Source: Gari tellinella (Eukaryota > Mollusca > Bivalvia > Cardiida > Psammobiidae). From it: 64,000 nt of DNA. The notes beneath the pieces were generated by a model. It was not told the origin of the DNA. It saw nothing but the letters and a program-made list of their open reading frames with translations, and searched no databases. The DNA lies in NCBI GenBank assembly GCA_922989275.2, contig OV277866.1, forward strand, positions 72,762,328 through 72,826,327, in the 5' to 3' direction. Positions within the stretch are counted from its first letter, which is position 1. Each line of letters begins with the position of its first letter. Made by a program: the position numbers and the translations under genes. This document shows positions 1 to 10,700 of the stretch, piece by piece.

Positions 1-107
1 TGTTTGTCTCTTTACAATACATTGTATTACCCTAAATTGTCAAAATAGACTGGACTCAATTGGAAACTGGAATAGCCCATTTGAGGTTTCAGAGAGTAAA
101 GAGTTAA
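1..107. repeat. Family C MITE, right half (cut by window start)
   Basis: The sequence matches the right shell of family C: 'gtttgt', a 'ccctaaattg' block, 'ggaaactggaat' and the terminus GAGTTAA. The other half is outside the window. Confidence 0.7.
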
Positions 108-140
108 GGAGGAGGTATTTCAAGTGCTCAAATCCGTACA

Positions 141-395
141 TTAACCCTTTCCCCCATAGAAGCGACTTTTAGCGTATTTATTTTGTTCCTCCGCTGAAGA
201 AACTAGTTCCAGTTTATACCCTCATGAACAATTACCATAACAAATATATTTTTATATAGCCTAGTAAGTGATAGTTTAAAGCAGGCTGAAAGTAAAGCAG
301 AATGTGCCTTAAGGCACATTCTGCTTTACTATCAATCTGCTTTAAATGATCACCTTAATTTAATGTTACAAATGGGTTATTGGGTAAAGGGTTAA
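141..395. repeat. Family A MITE, complete
   Basis: Terminal TTAACCCTTTCCCCCATA and GGGTAAAGGGTTAA share the TTAA target. Core I has a perfect centre TGTGCCTTAAGGCACA. Length is about 255 bp. Confidence 0.85.
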
Positions 396-1836
396 AAACA
401 CTATTCTATTACTACTAATGTATGCAGTCTAACTATTTTTAGAACAAACTTTTTCAGGGTGGCTAGATTGCTGAAAATTTATATGTACGCATTGAAAACT
501 AGCTTGAATGATATAGATTATTTCTGTTGATCAATGTCATCTTGATGAATGTATTGAATGTGTTACCTCATGGACTTGTTAGTCTAAAGGTGGAAATAAA
601 ATCTTATCTTATCTTATATTATATAAAACGGTATGGCATGTCAGGTTTTTCACTCTTATATATTGAACCATTATACACTAAATTATGATATATAACGTAT
701 ATATATATCGTTAATGGTGTTTCCGAGCTATGTTCCTTATAAACCACAGCTAAATTTTATAATCCATTTATAATTATCAAATATAAGTTCTTCAACACAT
801 TGAACCCTAGAGGCGAGTAAACTCGTCATTTACAAACAGTATTTCTGTAAAGAGTACACTTGTCATATGCAAATAGTGTAGACCCTGATCAGAGGTTTTC
901 TCATTGAGAAATATGATCAGGGTTTTGCTAGCAAGATAGGAGTAAAATAAAATGTACACTTCACGTCAGCATTTCAACTATGTGGCATTAGATGCACTTT
1001 CTCTATCTATCTATATCTGTCCGTCTGTCTGTCTGTCCGTCAGTCTGACCGTCTGTCTTCTCTCTTTCTTTCCTTCATCTTTCCTTCTCTCTTTCTCTCC
1101 CTCCCTTTTTCTTTCTCTCTATCTCTCTTTCTCTATTACTCTTTTCTATCCCTTTACAAGTGTCTAAAGTGTACAGTCTTACATGTGGGTATTTATTTGT
1201 ACATGTAGTAAGTTTCTTAGTTTGTATTTATGTTTGTGCCAGTGGTTTAGTTATTTATATACTCGTATCTAATATCTACATGTATCTCCAAATTTTGTTT
1301 CGTTGGAGAAATTGGTAAACGCATATACTACTCTTAGCTAGTAGACTGCTGTGTGTACCTGTATTTCTTCTCCAAATTTCGTCTAGCTGGAGAAGCATAT
1401 CATATGGGTACCCCAGCATTACTGTTGGCAAAAAGTATTTATTTATTTATTTATTTTATTCATCCTATTAGGTAGAGCTTGGTAAATACCTGTATGCTTT
1501 CTTCTTCCATGTACATGTAACCTCGATACTTCTTGATAACTATTATGACACATCAATATACAAATTGAAAGAGTGATTTCGAGCCAGCATAGACCACGAG
1601 CAGAGGCCGAGTTACCTAGGAACTGATCATGATCTAAACTGTCAGGTGATATGTATGACTATATATGGAACACATTTTGGTTAACATCTGTTTATTCATA
1701 AGAAATACTTTTTATTTAGGCTTTATTATAAATTATAAAAATTTCAAATGAATTTGCGTATTCCCAACTAATGACCTCTCTATTGATATGTATGTTTTCT
1801 ATTTGTATAAATGTTAATGCTGTCCACGGTAGTGGA
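396..1836. other. Non-coding AT-rich stretch with fragments and microsatellites
   Basis: No exon was recognised. It holds a damaged family C core at about 798-930 (CCTGATCAGAGG), a TCTATCTA/GTCTGTCT/TCTTTC pyrimidine tract at about 995-1150 and an ATTT microsatellite at about 1434-1461. The short open frame over the pyrimidine tract is low-complexity. Confidence 0.6.
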
Positions 1837-1844
1837 CCTTATAC
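1837..1844. repeat. Target site duplication, left (CCTTATAC)
   Basis: The same 8 bases occur at 6571-6578, immediately outside the other inverted end. Confidence 0.6.
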
Positions 1845-2557
1845 GAGTTATAGTCATTTCGTAACCGAGTCATTTCGTAACCGGTAAAATAAGTCATTTC
1901 GTAACCGAATTTTTGGTCATTTCGTAGCCGCGCAAAACCTAAAAGTCATTTCGTAACCGAATTTTTGGTCATTTCGTAGCCGAGAAAAAAGTTGAATTAG
2001 TCATTTCGTAACCACCAAAAATTAAAAAATGAATGGCCCCAAAGAAGGCATAAGTCATTTCGTAGCCTCGGAAATTTGTTAAAGTCATTTCGTAGCCGAA
2101 TATTTTTTTCTTTGTTTTTTTTTATAATTTTTTTGTGCAGTTTCGTGAACTTATTTCAACAAAATGTGCAAACATGCAAAGTTGAGAAATTATGTAAAGA
2201 GTGTAATGGGGGCCGAATTGATTATAAACCTTGATTAATAGAATTATAATCAAGTTGTTGAATATTGTTTTTTAACGTGTCTCTATGCAATTCAATTCAA
2301 ATTAGTGTTCTATTCTTTAAAATTGGAACCAACATCCGACATAAATAGATATATAAAAGGTGTATAATTGATCATTGATCCCTCATTTTATGTCATTATA
2401 TGTTACGCGTGTTTTAAGATGTCTATTAAAAAAGTGACAAAGTTAAAACTGGAATTTGTGTAAATTGTGCTAATTGTAAATAATGTAAAATACTAAACGT
2501 GCTAAGTGCTTTAAATATTAAGTGTGTTAGTGGTGAATAAGTGATTGTGATTAGGAA

Positions 2558-2674
2558 ATGTTGGACATGAGTGTGAAACCGTGTATTACGTGTTCGGAGG
2601 AAGTGAGGCCAAAACAACATGGAGTTAAGTGTGTGTAAGCTGTGGAGGCTTGCAGCATCGCACATGCGGAACAG
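2558..2674 (+). pseudogene. First-exon remnant with CxxC...HxxC zinc-finger pattern
   Basis: From ATG 2558 the frame reads MLDMSVKPCITCSEEVRPKQ then HGVKCV and a stop. A one-base shift gives CGGLQHRTCGTG before a good donor (GTAAGT at 2675). The combined pattern CxxC, CxxC, HxxC resembles small zinc fingers encoded by mollusc DNA transposons. The stop or frameshift shows decay. The family is not identified. Confidence 0.4.
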
Positions 2675-2966
2675 GTAAGTTATTTCTCTTTTGTTTTGTT
2701 TGTAAAGCCCATGTGTCCTAATGATTGTTATTAATTGACCCTTTTATATATTTCTAGACAATACAAAGCCAATAATGTAGCAATAGCAGTAAATTTATGA
2801 AACAATAAACGTATCTCCGGCATAAGAAACGAACAATAAATGACGTTAAATGCCATGTTTTCATGTCAGATTACACAGTTTACTTGCAATTAATATCGGC
2901 TAAATTCTATAAGAATTAGTTATTCCAGATGATGTTTAAAATTGCTTTAGATGTAAATATAGACAG

Positions 2967-3825
2967 GATTATTATTGATATTTAAGACAGATGGCAGCTT
3001 AAAGCAAGGTGATTGCTGATTTACTTTCATTTTGCTTTGGCCAGTCATTCGCCTAACTGAACTGGCTAATTAGAAATTGTAAGAATAAAGTGAAGTCATG
3101 TCATTTTATTCGGCATACCATGATAGATGTCTGTTGCCTGGGAATGGGAATGCTATATTTTAACATAGTTATATTTTCATCATATTTCTTTTCACTTAAA
3201 AGATTGAAATAGTTATGCAGAAAATTCCATCTTGAGCAGCCAATTGTACATAACGTTACACTGATACAGTGGAGAAAACGTTATTCTTTCCCGTTAAAAT
3301 GCAAACGAAACCCAAACACAAATCACTAAAATGTAGAATGGACAGCTTTTTGAAAGTTCTGACTTTTCATTTGTTTCAGAGTGGCAAACAGTTTAGAGCC
3401 TGGTCAGACGCCTGATTACCCAGCGTCTTATCTGGCTGCAAACTGTTTGGAATGGAAAAAATAGTTTAAGCGTAAACACGTTTATTGGGAAAGAATAACG
3501 TTTTATCCACTGTACGCACCTTAGTTGAAATACAGGTCCAAAAGTATATATGAATACGAGTTGAGTTTAAAGTAAATAAATGATTGCTGATTTACCTTTA
3601 TTTTGCTTTAAGCAGTGATCTGTCTAATTGAACTGGCTATTTAGAATACGTAGGAATAAAAGATTGAACTAGTTGTGCATTAAATTCATTCTCGAGCAGC
3701 CGCTTGTACATAACGCTGCCTTCATATGCACTTTAGTTGAAAAACAGGTCAAACATTTTTTTATTGGTATTTAAGACAGATGGCAGCTTAAAGCAATGTG
3801 ATTGCTTAATAGAAAAGAACAGAAC
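2967..3825. repeat. Duplicated segments around a family D MITE
   Basis: The block 'tatttaagacagatggcagc ... gtacataacg' (2980-3255) recurs diverged at about 3567-3715, and its start recurs again at 3767-3805. The D element 3265-3514 splits the copies. Core I style 'gcttaaagcaaggtg' words lie inside. Confidence 0.6.
3265..3514. repeat. Family D MITE (TA shell, core II)
   Basis: Ends are TACAGTGGAGAAAACGTTAT and CGTTTTATCCACTGTA. Core II arms AACAGTTTAGAGCCTGGTC and CTGGCTGCAAACTGTTTG surround a degenerate tip. Confidence 0.8.
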
Positions 3826-4299
3826 AGAACTTTATTCACTCAGTCATACAAAGTACGAAACAAGAGGTTGATACAGTTCACACATACACAATATAAGTGA
3901 TCAACATGGTTATCAGGCTAGGTTGTATAATTATAGTAAAAAGGAAAAAAAAAAGGGAAAAACTTAGGGAAAAGATTTCTTCGTTATATTATTTATAACT
4001 CACATTTGTTTTAGGTCCACTTTAAAGGGGGAATTAACTAATTTTGCCTATTTCCTTAAACTATTTTCTTCTTCTACTACTTTTCTTTTCTTCTGAGAGT
4101 TAACTACTACTTATATATGTTTTCAAACATTCATTTAACTTTCATACAAAGTTACTAATATAACATGCTTGTAAACAGTGAAACAATATAACATCTATTA
4201 CTCGCCATACATTTCTATATATTCTTCATTTTGAATTTACAATTAGGTCTGTATAATACTATATTTGGTTATTAAGAGTTGAATTTTACAATATATTGC

Positions 4300-4480
4300 A
4301 CGAATGCTTACTGTGCACACCCTGGTCAGGGGGCTTATTCAGGAGCTCTCTCATCTGGGTTTACACTACTAGCATAGTGCAACTGTTCTACACGCGGCGA
4401 CTGAACTGAACCCAAACTGTTTGACACTCGTCTTTAAGTTTCTATAATTTCGGAGCAGACGACTTTACAGCAGGAAAATG
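4300..4480. repeat. Degenerate core II / family C fragments
   Basis: Words such as CCTGGTCAGGGGGCT, ATCTGGGTTTACACT and CAAACTGTTTGACACTCGTC show worn MITE pieces. Boundaries are not visible. Confidence 0.4.
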
Positions 4481-4639
4481 GTTAATACAATCTGTCTGTA
4501 CAATCTTTGATAATTAAGAGTTGACTTTTACAATTTATTGCATTACAGGTACAAAAGTAAATATAAATAAGATGCTTTAGTCTAATTTAGCGAGATAAGT
4601 GAAATGGACCGTGACAAATCCAATCACTGTAGGAGTAGG

Positions 4640-4840
4640 TATTGGGTGTGGCTTATGAAGGAGATTTATTTGATTGGTTGAAAGGTGTGAGATATCAACT
4701 TGTAGACTTCAAACATTTATAAATTGGTAGTGGGTGTGGCTTATGAAGAAGATTTATTTGATTGGTTGAATGTTTTGAGAAAAATAACCTACAGGTAGAC
4801 TTCGAACAATAAAAATTAGATATTGGGTGTGGTTTATGAT
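4640..4840. repeat. ~90 bp tandem repeat, two and a part copies
   Basis: GGGTGTGGCTTATGAAG...TTGATTGGTTGAA recurs at 4644, 4732 and (partly) 4824, so the unit is 88-92 bp. It lies within the 4.7 kb transposon. Confidence 0.75.
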
Positions 4841-5099
4841 ATAGATGTAAACGAATTAATACGATTGTTTTTGAAAGTTTTATAAAATAAGTGAACTTTG
4901 TAGTTTCTTTGAAATATGAATAAGTTTACTTAGATTCAGTAATTCTTCATTTTTTGATATAGACATTCGTTTCTAAGATTTACTTGATGCAGGCCATCTG
5001 TAATGATATGCTTTTATGTATTAATATTAAATAGCTATAATTTGGTGTGTAATGCCTAAAATAGAAAACCGTTCACTCTTATCAGATACAGATCTTTAT

Positions 5100-5230
5100 T
5101 CGGCATAAAATAGCATCTTTGTGCTATTGTGTTTACTGCTATGCTATTTGCTGACGGCAATCTGAAAATAAAGTAAAATGCTCTGAAGATTGCATTGTGC
5201 TTTACTTTCAGCCTGCCTTTAAAGGCTCCC
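5100..5230. repeat. Core I fragment
   Basis: It contains AAATAAAGTAAAATGCTC and TGCTTTACTTTCAGCCTGCC, the two arms of core I with a damaged centre. No TTAA shell is intact. Confidence 0.5.
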
Positions 5231-5238
5231 GCTGTAAA

Positions 5239-5608
5239 TACAGTGAAACCCCTCTAAACTGGAACCTCTAAATAGCGGAATTCTCTCTAAACCGGACAAA
5301 AACTTTGGTCCCGTTTCGATCCCTTCTTTATTTTAATCCATTACACTATAAATACGCATTTTTACGTCTTTGGTTTATTCTTACACTGAAGAAAAAGTTT
5401 GTACATTCTAGCAGATGATAGCTTAAAGCAGGTTGAAAGTAAAGCAGAATGCGTCTTAAGGCGCATTCTGCTTTACTTTCAACCTGCTTTAACTGGACAG
5501 CTATCTTTCATACTAGAACAAGTCAAAACCCCTGTAAACCGGCAACCCCTGTAAACCGGACATTTTTGTTGTCCCCACACATGTCCGGTTTAGAGGGGTT
5601 TCACTGTA
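5239..5608. repeat. TA-flanked Tigger-like MITE with a nested family A element
   Basis: The outer ends TACAGTGAAACCCCTCTAAA and its complement at 5590-5608 form the shell. Inside, a family A piece (TTAATCCATTACACTATAAA, core I with GCGTCTTAAGGCGC) is inserted at TTAA. Confidence 0.75.
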
Positions 5609-5883
5609 TATGTGTGCAATCTTTGTGCTTATGTGTGTACTGTTATGTGTGTACATAAAGAAATGTGTTTTATTTTGTACTTCCAAATTCCAAATTACAT
5701 GTATTCTACTAGCAGATGATAGCACTATGTTTTACTTTCAGATTCTAATAATATATTTTCATTTTGTATTTATGCTGTCAACAGTTGAACTTACATGTGC
5801 TTATTGAATGTAATAACAAATAAACAGTGATTATTGATTGCAAAGTCATTTTTCTTGTCATTTGTGAAATTAAAAGTGAAAAA

Positions 5884-5992
5884 AAATTCCACATTTCCGG
5901 CACGTGCGGGAGGCGATAATTGCTTTGGTATGAGTGTAAAAATTCCACATTTCCGGCACGTGCGGGAGGCGATAATTGCTTTGGTATGAGTG
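5884..5992. repeat. ~54 bp direct duplication
   Basis: ATTCCACATTTCCGGCACGT and the GCGGGAGGCGATAATTGC that follows occur twice, 54 bp apart. The unit is GC-rich compared with its surroundings and contains CACGTG. Confidence 0.85.
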
Positions 5993-6570
5993 TTTATCCG
6001 ATGTGTAAACTGTTAAAACACCATACAAGTTAATGTTTGACACGCTTCACCTACATTGAGCGACTAACGACCAATTATACATGTTCATTGTTAACAAATG
6101 GACCATTTAATTGAATTAAAGACAATTAATAATAATCCTGTTTTAAAAAACATTCAACAACTTGATTACAATTCTATTAATCAAGGTTATAATTATTTCG
6201 GACCCCAAACTCTCTTAACATATATTTTTTAACTTTGCATATTTGCACATTTTTGTTGAAATAATGTCAGAAAACTGCACAAAAAATTTATAAAAAAAAA
6301 CAAAGAAAAAAATATTCGGCTACGAAATGACTTTAACAAATTTCCGAGGCTACGAAATGACTTATGCCTTCTTTGGGGCCATTCATTTTTTAATTTTTGG
6401 TGGTTACGAAATGACTAATTCAACTTTTTTCTCGGCTACGAAATGACCAAAAATTCGGTTACGAAATGACTTTTAGGTTTTGCGCGGCTACGAAATGACC
6501 AAAAATTCGGTTACGAAATGACTTATTTTACCGGTTACGAAATGACTCGGTTACGAAATGACTAGCTCCC

Positions 6571-6578
6571 CCTTATAC
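6571..6578. repeat. Target site duplication, right (CCTTATAC)
   Basis: It matches 1837-1844. The exact element edge is uncertain by a few bases because the outermost ends differ slightly. Confidence 0.6.
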
Positions 6579-6838
6579 AGATATATTTCAATAAAGTTTC
6601 AAAGTTTCAAGCCTGTTTCACCATTTTGCAATATATTGTTAAAATCAACCCTTAATAGTAAAAGATTCACTTAACTGGGAACATATTTTTATTTTCATTT
6701 GAAGTTTCAGAAGTGAATGGATTAAAAAGTTACGCTTTCAAAATCAACTGCATCTGGGTCTTCAACGTAAATACATGAATAGCTCTTTCGGCACATTTGT
6801 TGGGAAACCTTTCGGAATAATTTGGTGAATTTCACATA

Positions 6839-7053
6839 TACAGAAGAACCTCTCTATTGCGACCGCTAAAATGAAGGCTAATTGATTAAACAAAGACAGG
6901 TGACAGCTTAAAGAAAGGTAGCAGTGAAACAGAAAGCTCCTGAAAGAGCTTTCTGTTTCAATGTTACCTTGCTTTAAGCAGTCACCGGCCTTAAATAATA
7001 TGATACATGTATTTAGCAAAGGTTAGTGGTCGTATTAGAGAGGTTCTATTGTA
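6839..7053. repeat. Family B MITE (TA shell, core I-like)
   Basis: Ends are TACAGAAGAACCTCTCTATT and AGAGAGGTTCTATTGTA. The core reads GACAGCTTAAAGAAAGG with tip AAGCTCCTGAAAGAGCTT. Confidence 0.85.
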
Positions 7054-7133
7054 ATGAAGTCCTCGGGACGGTCTGATTCTTTCGCAATATCCGAATTTCG
7101 TTATATCAGCGGGTCAATTTACTCTAACCCTTT

Positions 7134-7372
7134 TGGCGCCAAATTAGTTTTGAGTTTTTTTTACCCCTACACCGTTATTTTGTCGTCTGCTTCAATATTG
7201 GTGTCTGCAAGATCATTTCAAAGTTAGATTTAAGAGAGTATGGCATCAGAAATCTCGAAACGAGTGTCAAACAGCTTTGATCCTGATCAGACGCCGCGTT
7301 ACGCGGCGTCTGATCAGAATCAAAACTGTTTGCAAATTCGACTTTAGACGACTCCGGCGGTGAAAGAGTTAA
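7134..7372. repeat. Family K MITE (TTAA shell, core II)
   Basis: Ends are CTAACCCTTTTGGCGCC and GGCGGTGAAAGAGTTAA. The core II tip is a perfect GACGCCGCGTTACGCGGCGTC-type palindrome flanked by CTGATCAG arms. Confidence 0.8.
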
Positions 7373-7601
7373 AGTGAATAACTTTTTGTTTTAGCATATC
7401 CAAAATAATGTTATATCTTAGTTCGTACTAATTGAGCTTCACTTTATCTCAAATGTGCATCCAATGCACTTTTTTTTGTGGTTGGGGTACACACAATTTT
7501 GGTGGGAAAACGTGAACCTTTAACCTCTGTAATAGATGTAAATATCATTTCATGATAACGCAATGCATTAAAACCCCATCAATCTCTTTATCTGCTTGTA
7601 G

Positions 7602-7736
7602 GTGGTATATTTCACAGCTCTGTTCCCATATGCTGTACTAATATGTCTTCTCATCCGTGGAGTAACGTTGGAAGGCGCTACAGAAGGAATCAAGTTCTAC
7701 CTAAAGCCTGATTTTACCCGACTAGCCGATCCGCAG
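7602..7736 (+). CDS. SLC6 exon: TM5
   Basis: The exon is 135 nt, phase 0 to phase 0, flanked by TGCTTGTAG and GTAAGT. It encodes 45 residues starting [13 protein letters not shown] (TM5) and ending with the [14 protein letters not shown] loop. It is the most upstream SLC6 exon I can find. Confidence 0.9.
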
Positions 7737-10700
7737 GTAAGTTGTTCAACCCAATAACTTTTTCAACTCAAAGTTAAACATGTGGGTTATTAGGTTTAGT
7801 CTCAGTACTTTTCCCATGTTTTCCTTGGATTTACAATCGAATAAAGTCGTTACCCTTTTCAACGCTATATGCTTATAATACTGCATCAAAAAGAGCATCT
7901 TTATTTTTGTCTAATTTAGATTTATTTAAGTGTAATTTGACAAAGCGTTGCAGACAGATCTCTCCATGCAATGACATTATATTGTGTCATGTCTATCATA
8001 ATTCATGAACACATACAGTCGAACTTCGATATCTCGAACCCGGTTAAATCGAAATTACTCCTATATATGGCTATGGGTATGTTCGACTTAACCGAACATA
8101 AAATAATGCAGTTCATGTGTCGAACTATCGGAATAGTTCGAGTTCAGCGAGTTCGGGATATCGAAGTTCGACTGTAGATACAGTGAAGACGATGTTATTG
8201 TTCCCAATAAACGCAGTTATGCTCAAACACTTATTTTCATACAAGTAATTTGGAGCCAGATGCCAAACTGTTTGCCACTCAGATTAAAACCAATTGTGAA
8301 TATTTTTAAACACTTGCAATTTTCGTCATTGAGTGTGTTTTGTTGGTGCTTTGTTGGCGTCAAAACGGAAAAGAATAACGTCACCTCCACTGTATGAGTA
8401 TAAAAAACTTCTTTCCTTAGTCATAACATTTCGTACAACAAAAACGATCGTAAGTCAAAACTTTAAAATACATTTAATTTCTGATTTCTCTATCAAATCC
8501 TGCCTAATGTGACATCTTTTTGGAATCGTCTCGAAAAGACGATTTCAAAAAGATGTCAAAAGACAGGATAAGATGGAGAAATAAATATTTACTGCGACAT
8601 CTATAATTTGACTTACGACAATATCTTATAAATATGAAACGGGCCCCATTCACCAGACGTCTTGTCAAGGAAGTGCAGTTGTCAATAAACGTTCCAGTAT
8701 TTCTGAACACAGTTAGATTTGTAATGATTCAAACGCATGTACAATCGAGGCAGGTCGAATGCGCATTCTGCTTTACTCTCAGCCTTCTTTAAGCTACAAT
8801 CTGCTAGGAACTATTTCAGATAAGATGATATATATTTCATGTATAAAGTGGAATTATTTTCTTCCGTGGAGGAAAACATTAAAGGCGTACTTTGGATATA
8901 ATGGGTTAAACGAGTTCGTATAACTGAATTTCATCTGAAGAAATATGGCCCAGCGCTTTTAAGCATTTGAGTTCAGTTTGAGTTCATTCTCAAGCATTTG
9001 ATTGGACCACTTGAGAACGCTTTCAGACTGAACTCAAACGCTTTTGTTGATAGGTTCGACTTATAAGGTTGGATTGTAATGTTCTGTTATGTTGTAGGTA
9101 TGGGTTGACGGTGGAACACAGGTGTTCTTCTCGTATGCTGTAGCTTTAGGAGCCCTAGTCACCCTGGGAAGCTACAACAAGTTTAATAACAACTTCTACA
9201 GGTTTAACCCGTTACCCAATAACCCGTTAATAACAAAAAATACAGGTGACCACTTGAAGCAGGTAGAAAGTAGAGCAGAATGTGCCTTAAGACACATTCT
9301 GCTTTACTTTCAGTCTGCTTTAAACTACCAACTACTAGGCTATATAAAAATATTGGTTATGGTAATTGTTCATGAGGGTATAAACTTGAATTATTTTTTT
9401 AAACGGAGGAATACATTAAATACGCTAAAAGTCGTTTGTATTGGTGAAAGGGTTAAACATTTACAGTAGGGATACAAACATTAACTTGAACAAACAAAAT
9501 GCAATGAAATGTAGAAAGTAAGCGTTTCTTGAAAACGTTAGCGATCAAAATTATGTATTCTGTGTATAATTATAGTAGAACCTTTCTATTACGACCACTA
9601 AATTGTGTCAAAGCAATATGAAAGTGAAACAGAAAGCTCCTACAGGAGCTTTCTGTTTCACTTTCATTTTGCTTTAAGATGTCACCTGTCTTTTAAACAG
9701 ACAATTAGCCTTCATTTTAGTGGTCGTAATAGAGAGGTTCTACTGTATTCAAAATCGTTTACAATTGAAAAATTGTACAGAGCTCCCTCTCTACATCTCA
9801 ATTGCTTTCTATATTAATCAAATGGGGAAAATGGAGATTGTGTTTTCAACAACTTAAGTTTTTTTTATTATATAGATCTACCTGTCATTTTACTAAGACT
9901 TGATTTAGCTAAACAATTCTAAATTTTTAATAAGTCTGATTGATTTCTTTTTAAATGACAGCATGTCATGATGACATGTGATGTTCACGTTGCCATGTCA
10001 ACATGATAACGAACACTAGCCATTGATTTTCACAAGTGTTCTAAAGTTGCTCAGCAACCGAATCAAATAGGCAGTAAATAAATGTTCAGCTCTGAGTCTG
10101 ACCGGAAATTAATTCAGCTTTTGGTAGGCATTTACCTTTAGTGACTTTTGAGTTAATCGACAGGTTCCTGTTTACCTTAAAAAGCTCCAATACATCAAAA
10201 ACTTATTTATGGCCAACAACTGTACACCCAATGAGAGACATATATTTTGTGCGTTGTTCGGAGGGAGTTGTTATAGGGAGGGAAATTTGCTTACATTTGC
10301 AACAGCTTGAATTGAGATCAGACGCCGCGTAACGCGGTGTCTGCTCTGATTTCAAGCTATTTGTCAGTTAGTCGTCATTATGTATTTTCTGTCAGAATGT
10401 CCATTATGTAAATTTTAGAAAAACAGCAGACGACAATTTTAATCATACGATTTTAGATCTACATTCGTGAAAAGGTTGGACATAATTGCCTTGCTTTGGA
10501 AACAGTGGCATGCATTGTTGTAAGGAGGGAATCGTTGTACAGAGGGCCGTTGTAGGGATGGAGTACTGTAATATGACTTATGAGTAGTCTAAATATCGAC
10601 CATCTTTTATGAAACCAGTAGCCTAATTTGAACATAACCTTTGCTGTAACCATGGTCAACCAGGCGAGCGATTCATAGACATTATGTCCATTTTATTAAA

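Larger units (their letters stand above)
1845..6570. mobile_element. 4.7 kb Mutator-like DNA transposon, non-autonomous
   Basis: Inverted ends of about 450 bp (1845-2295 and 6115-6570) are nearly identical. Each contains about eight copies of GTCATTTCGTA(A/G)CCG as subterminal repeats. An 8 bp direct duplication CCTTATAC flanks it (1837-1844, 6571-6578). Long inverted ends with 8-10 bp duplications fit MULE-type elements. The interior holds other MITEs, tandem duplications and one zinc-finger-like exon, and no transposase catalytic domain was seen. Confidence 0.75.

Noticed and set aside
952..1167. Open frame rich in Ser/Leu/Phe
   Set aside because: It is the TCTATC/GTCTG/TCTTTC microsatellite tract; low complexity.
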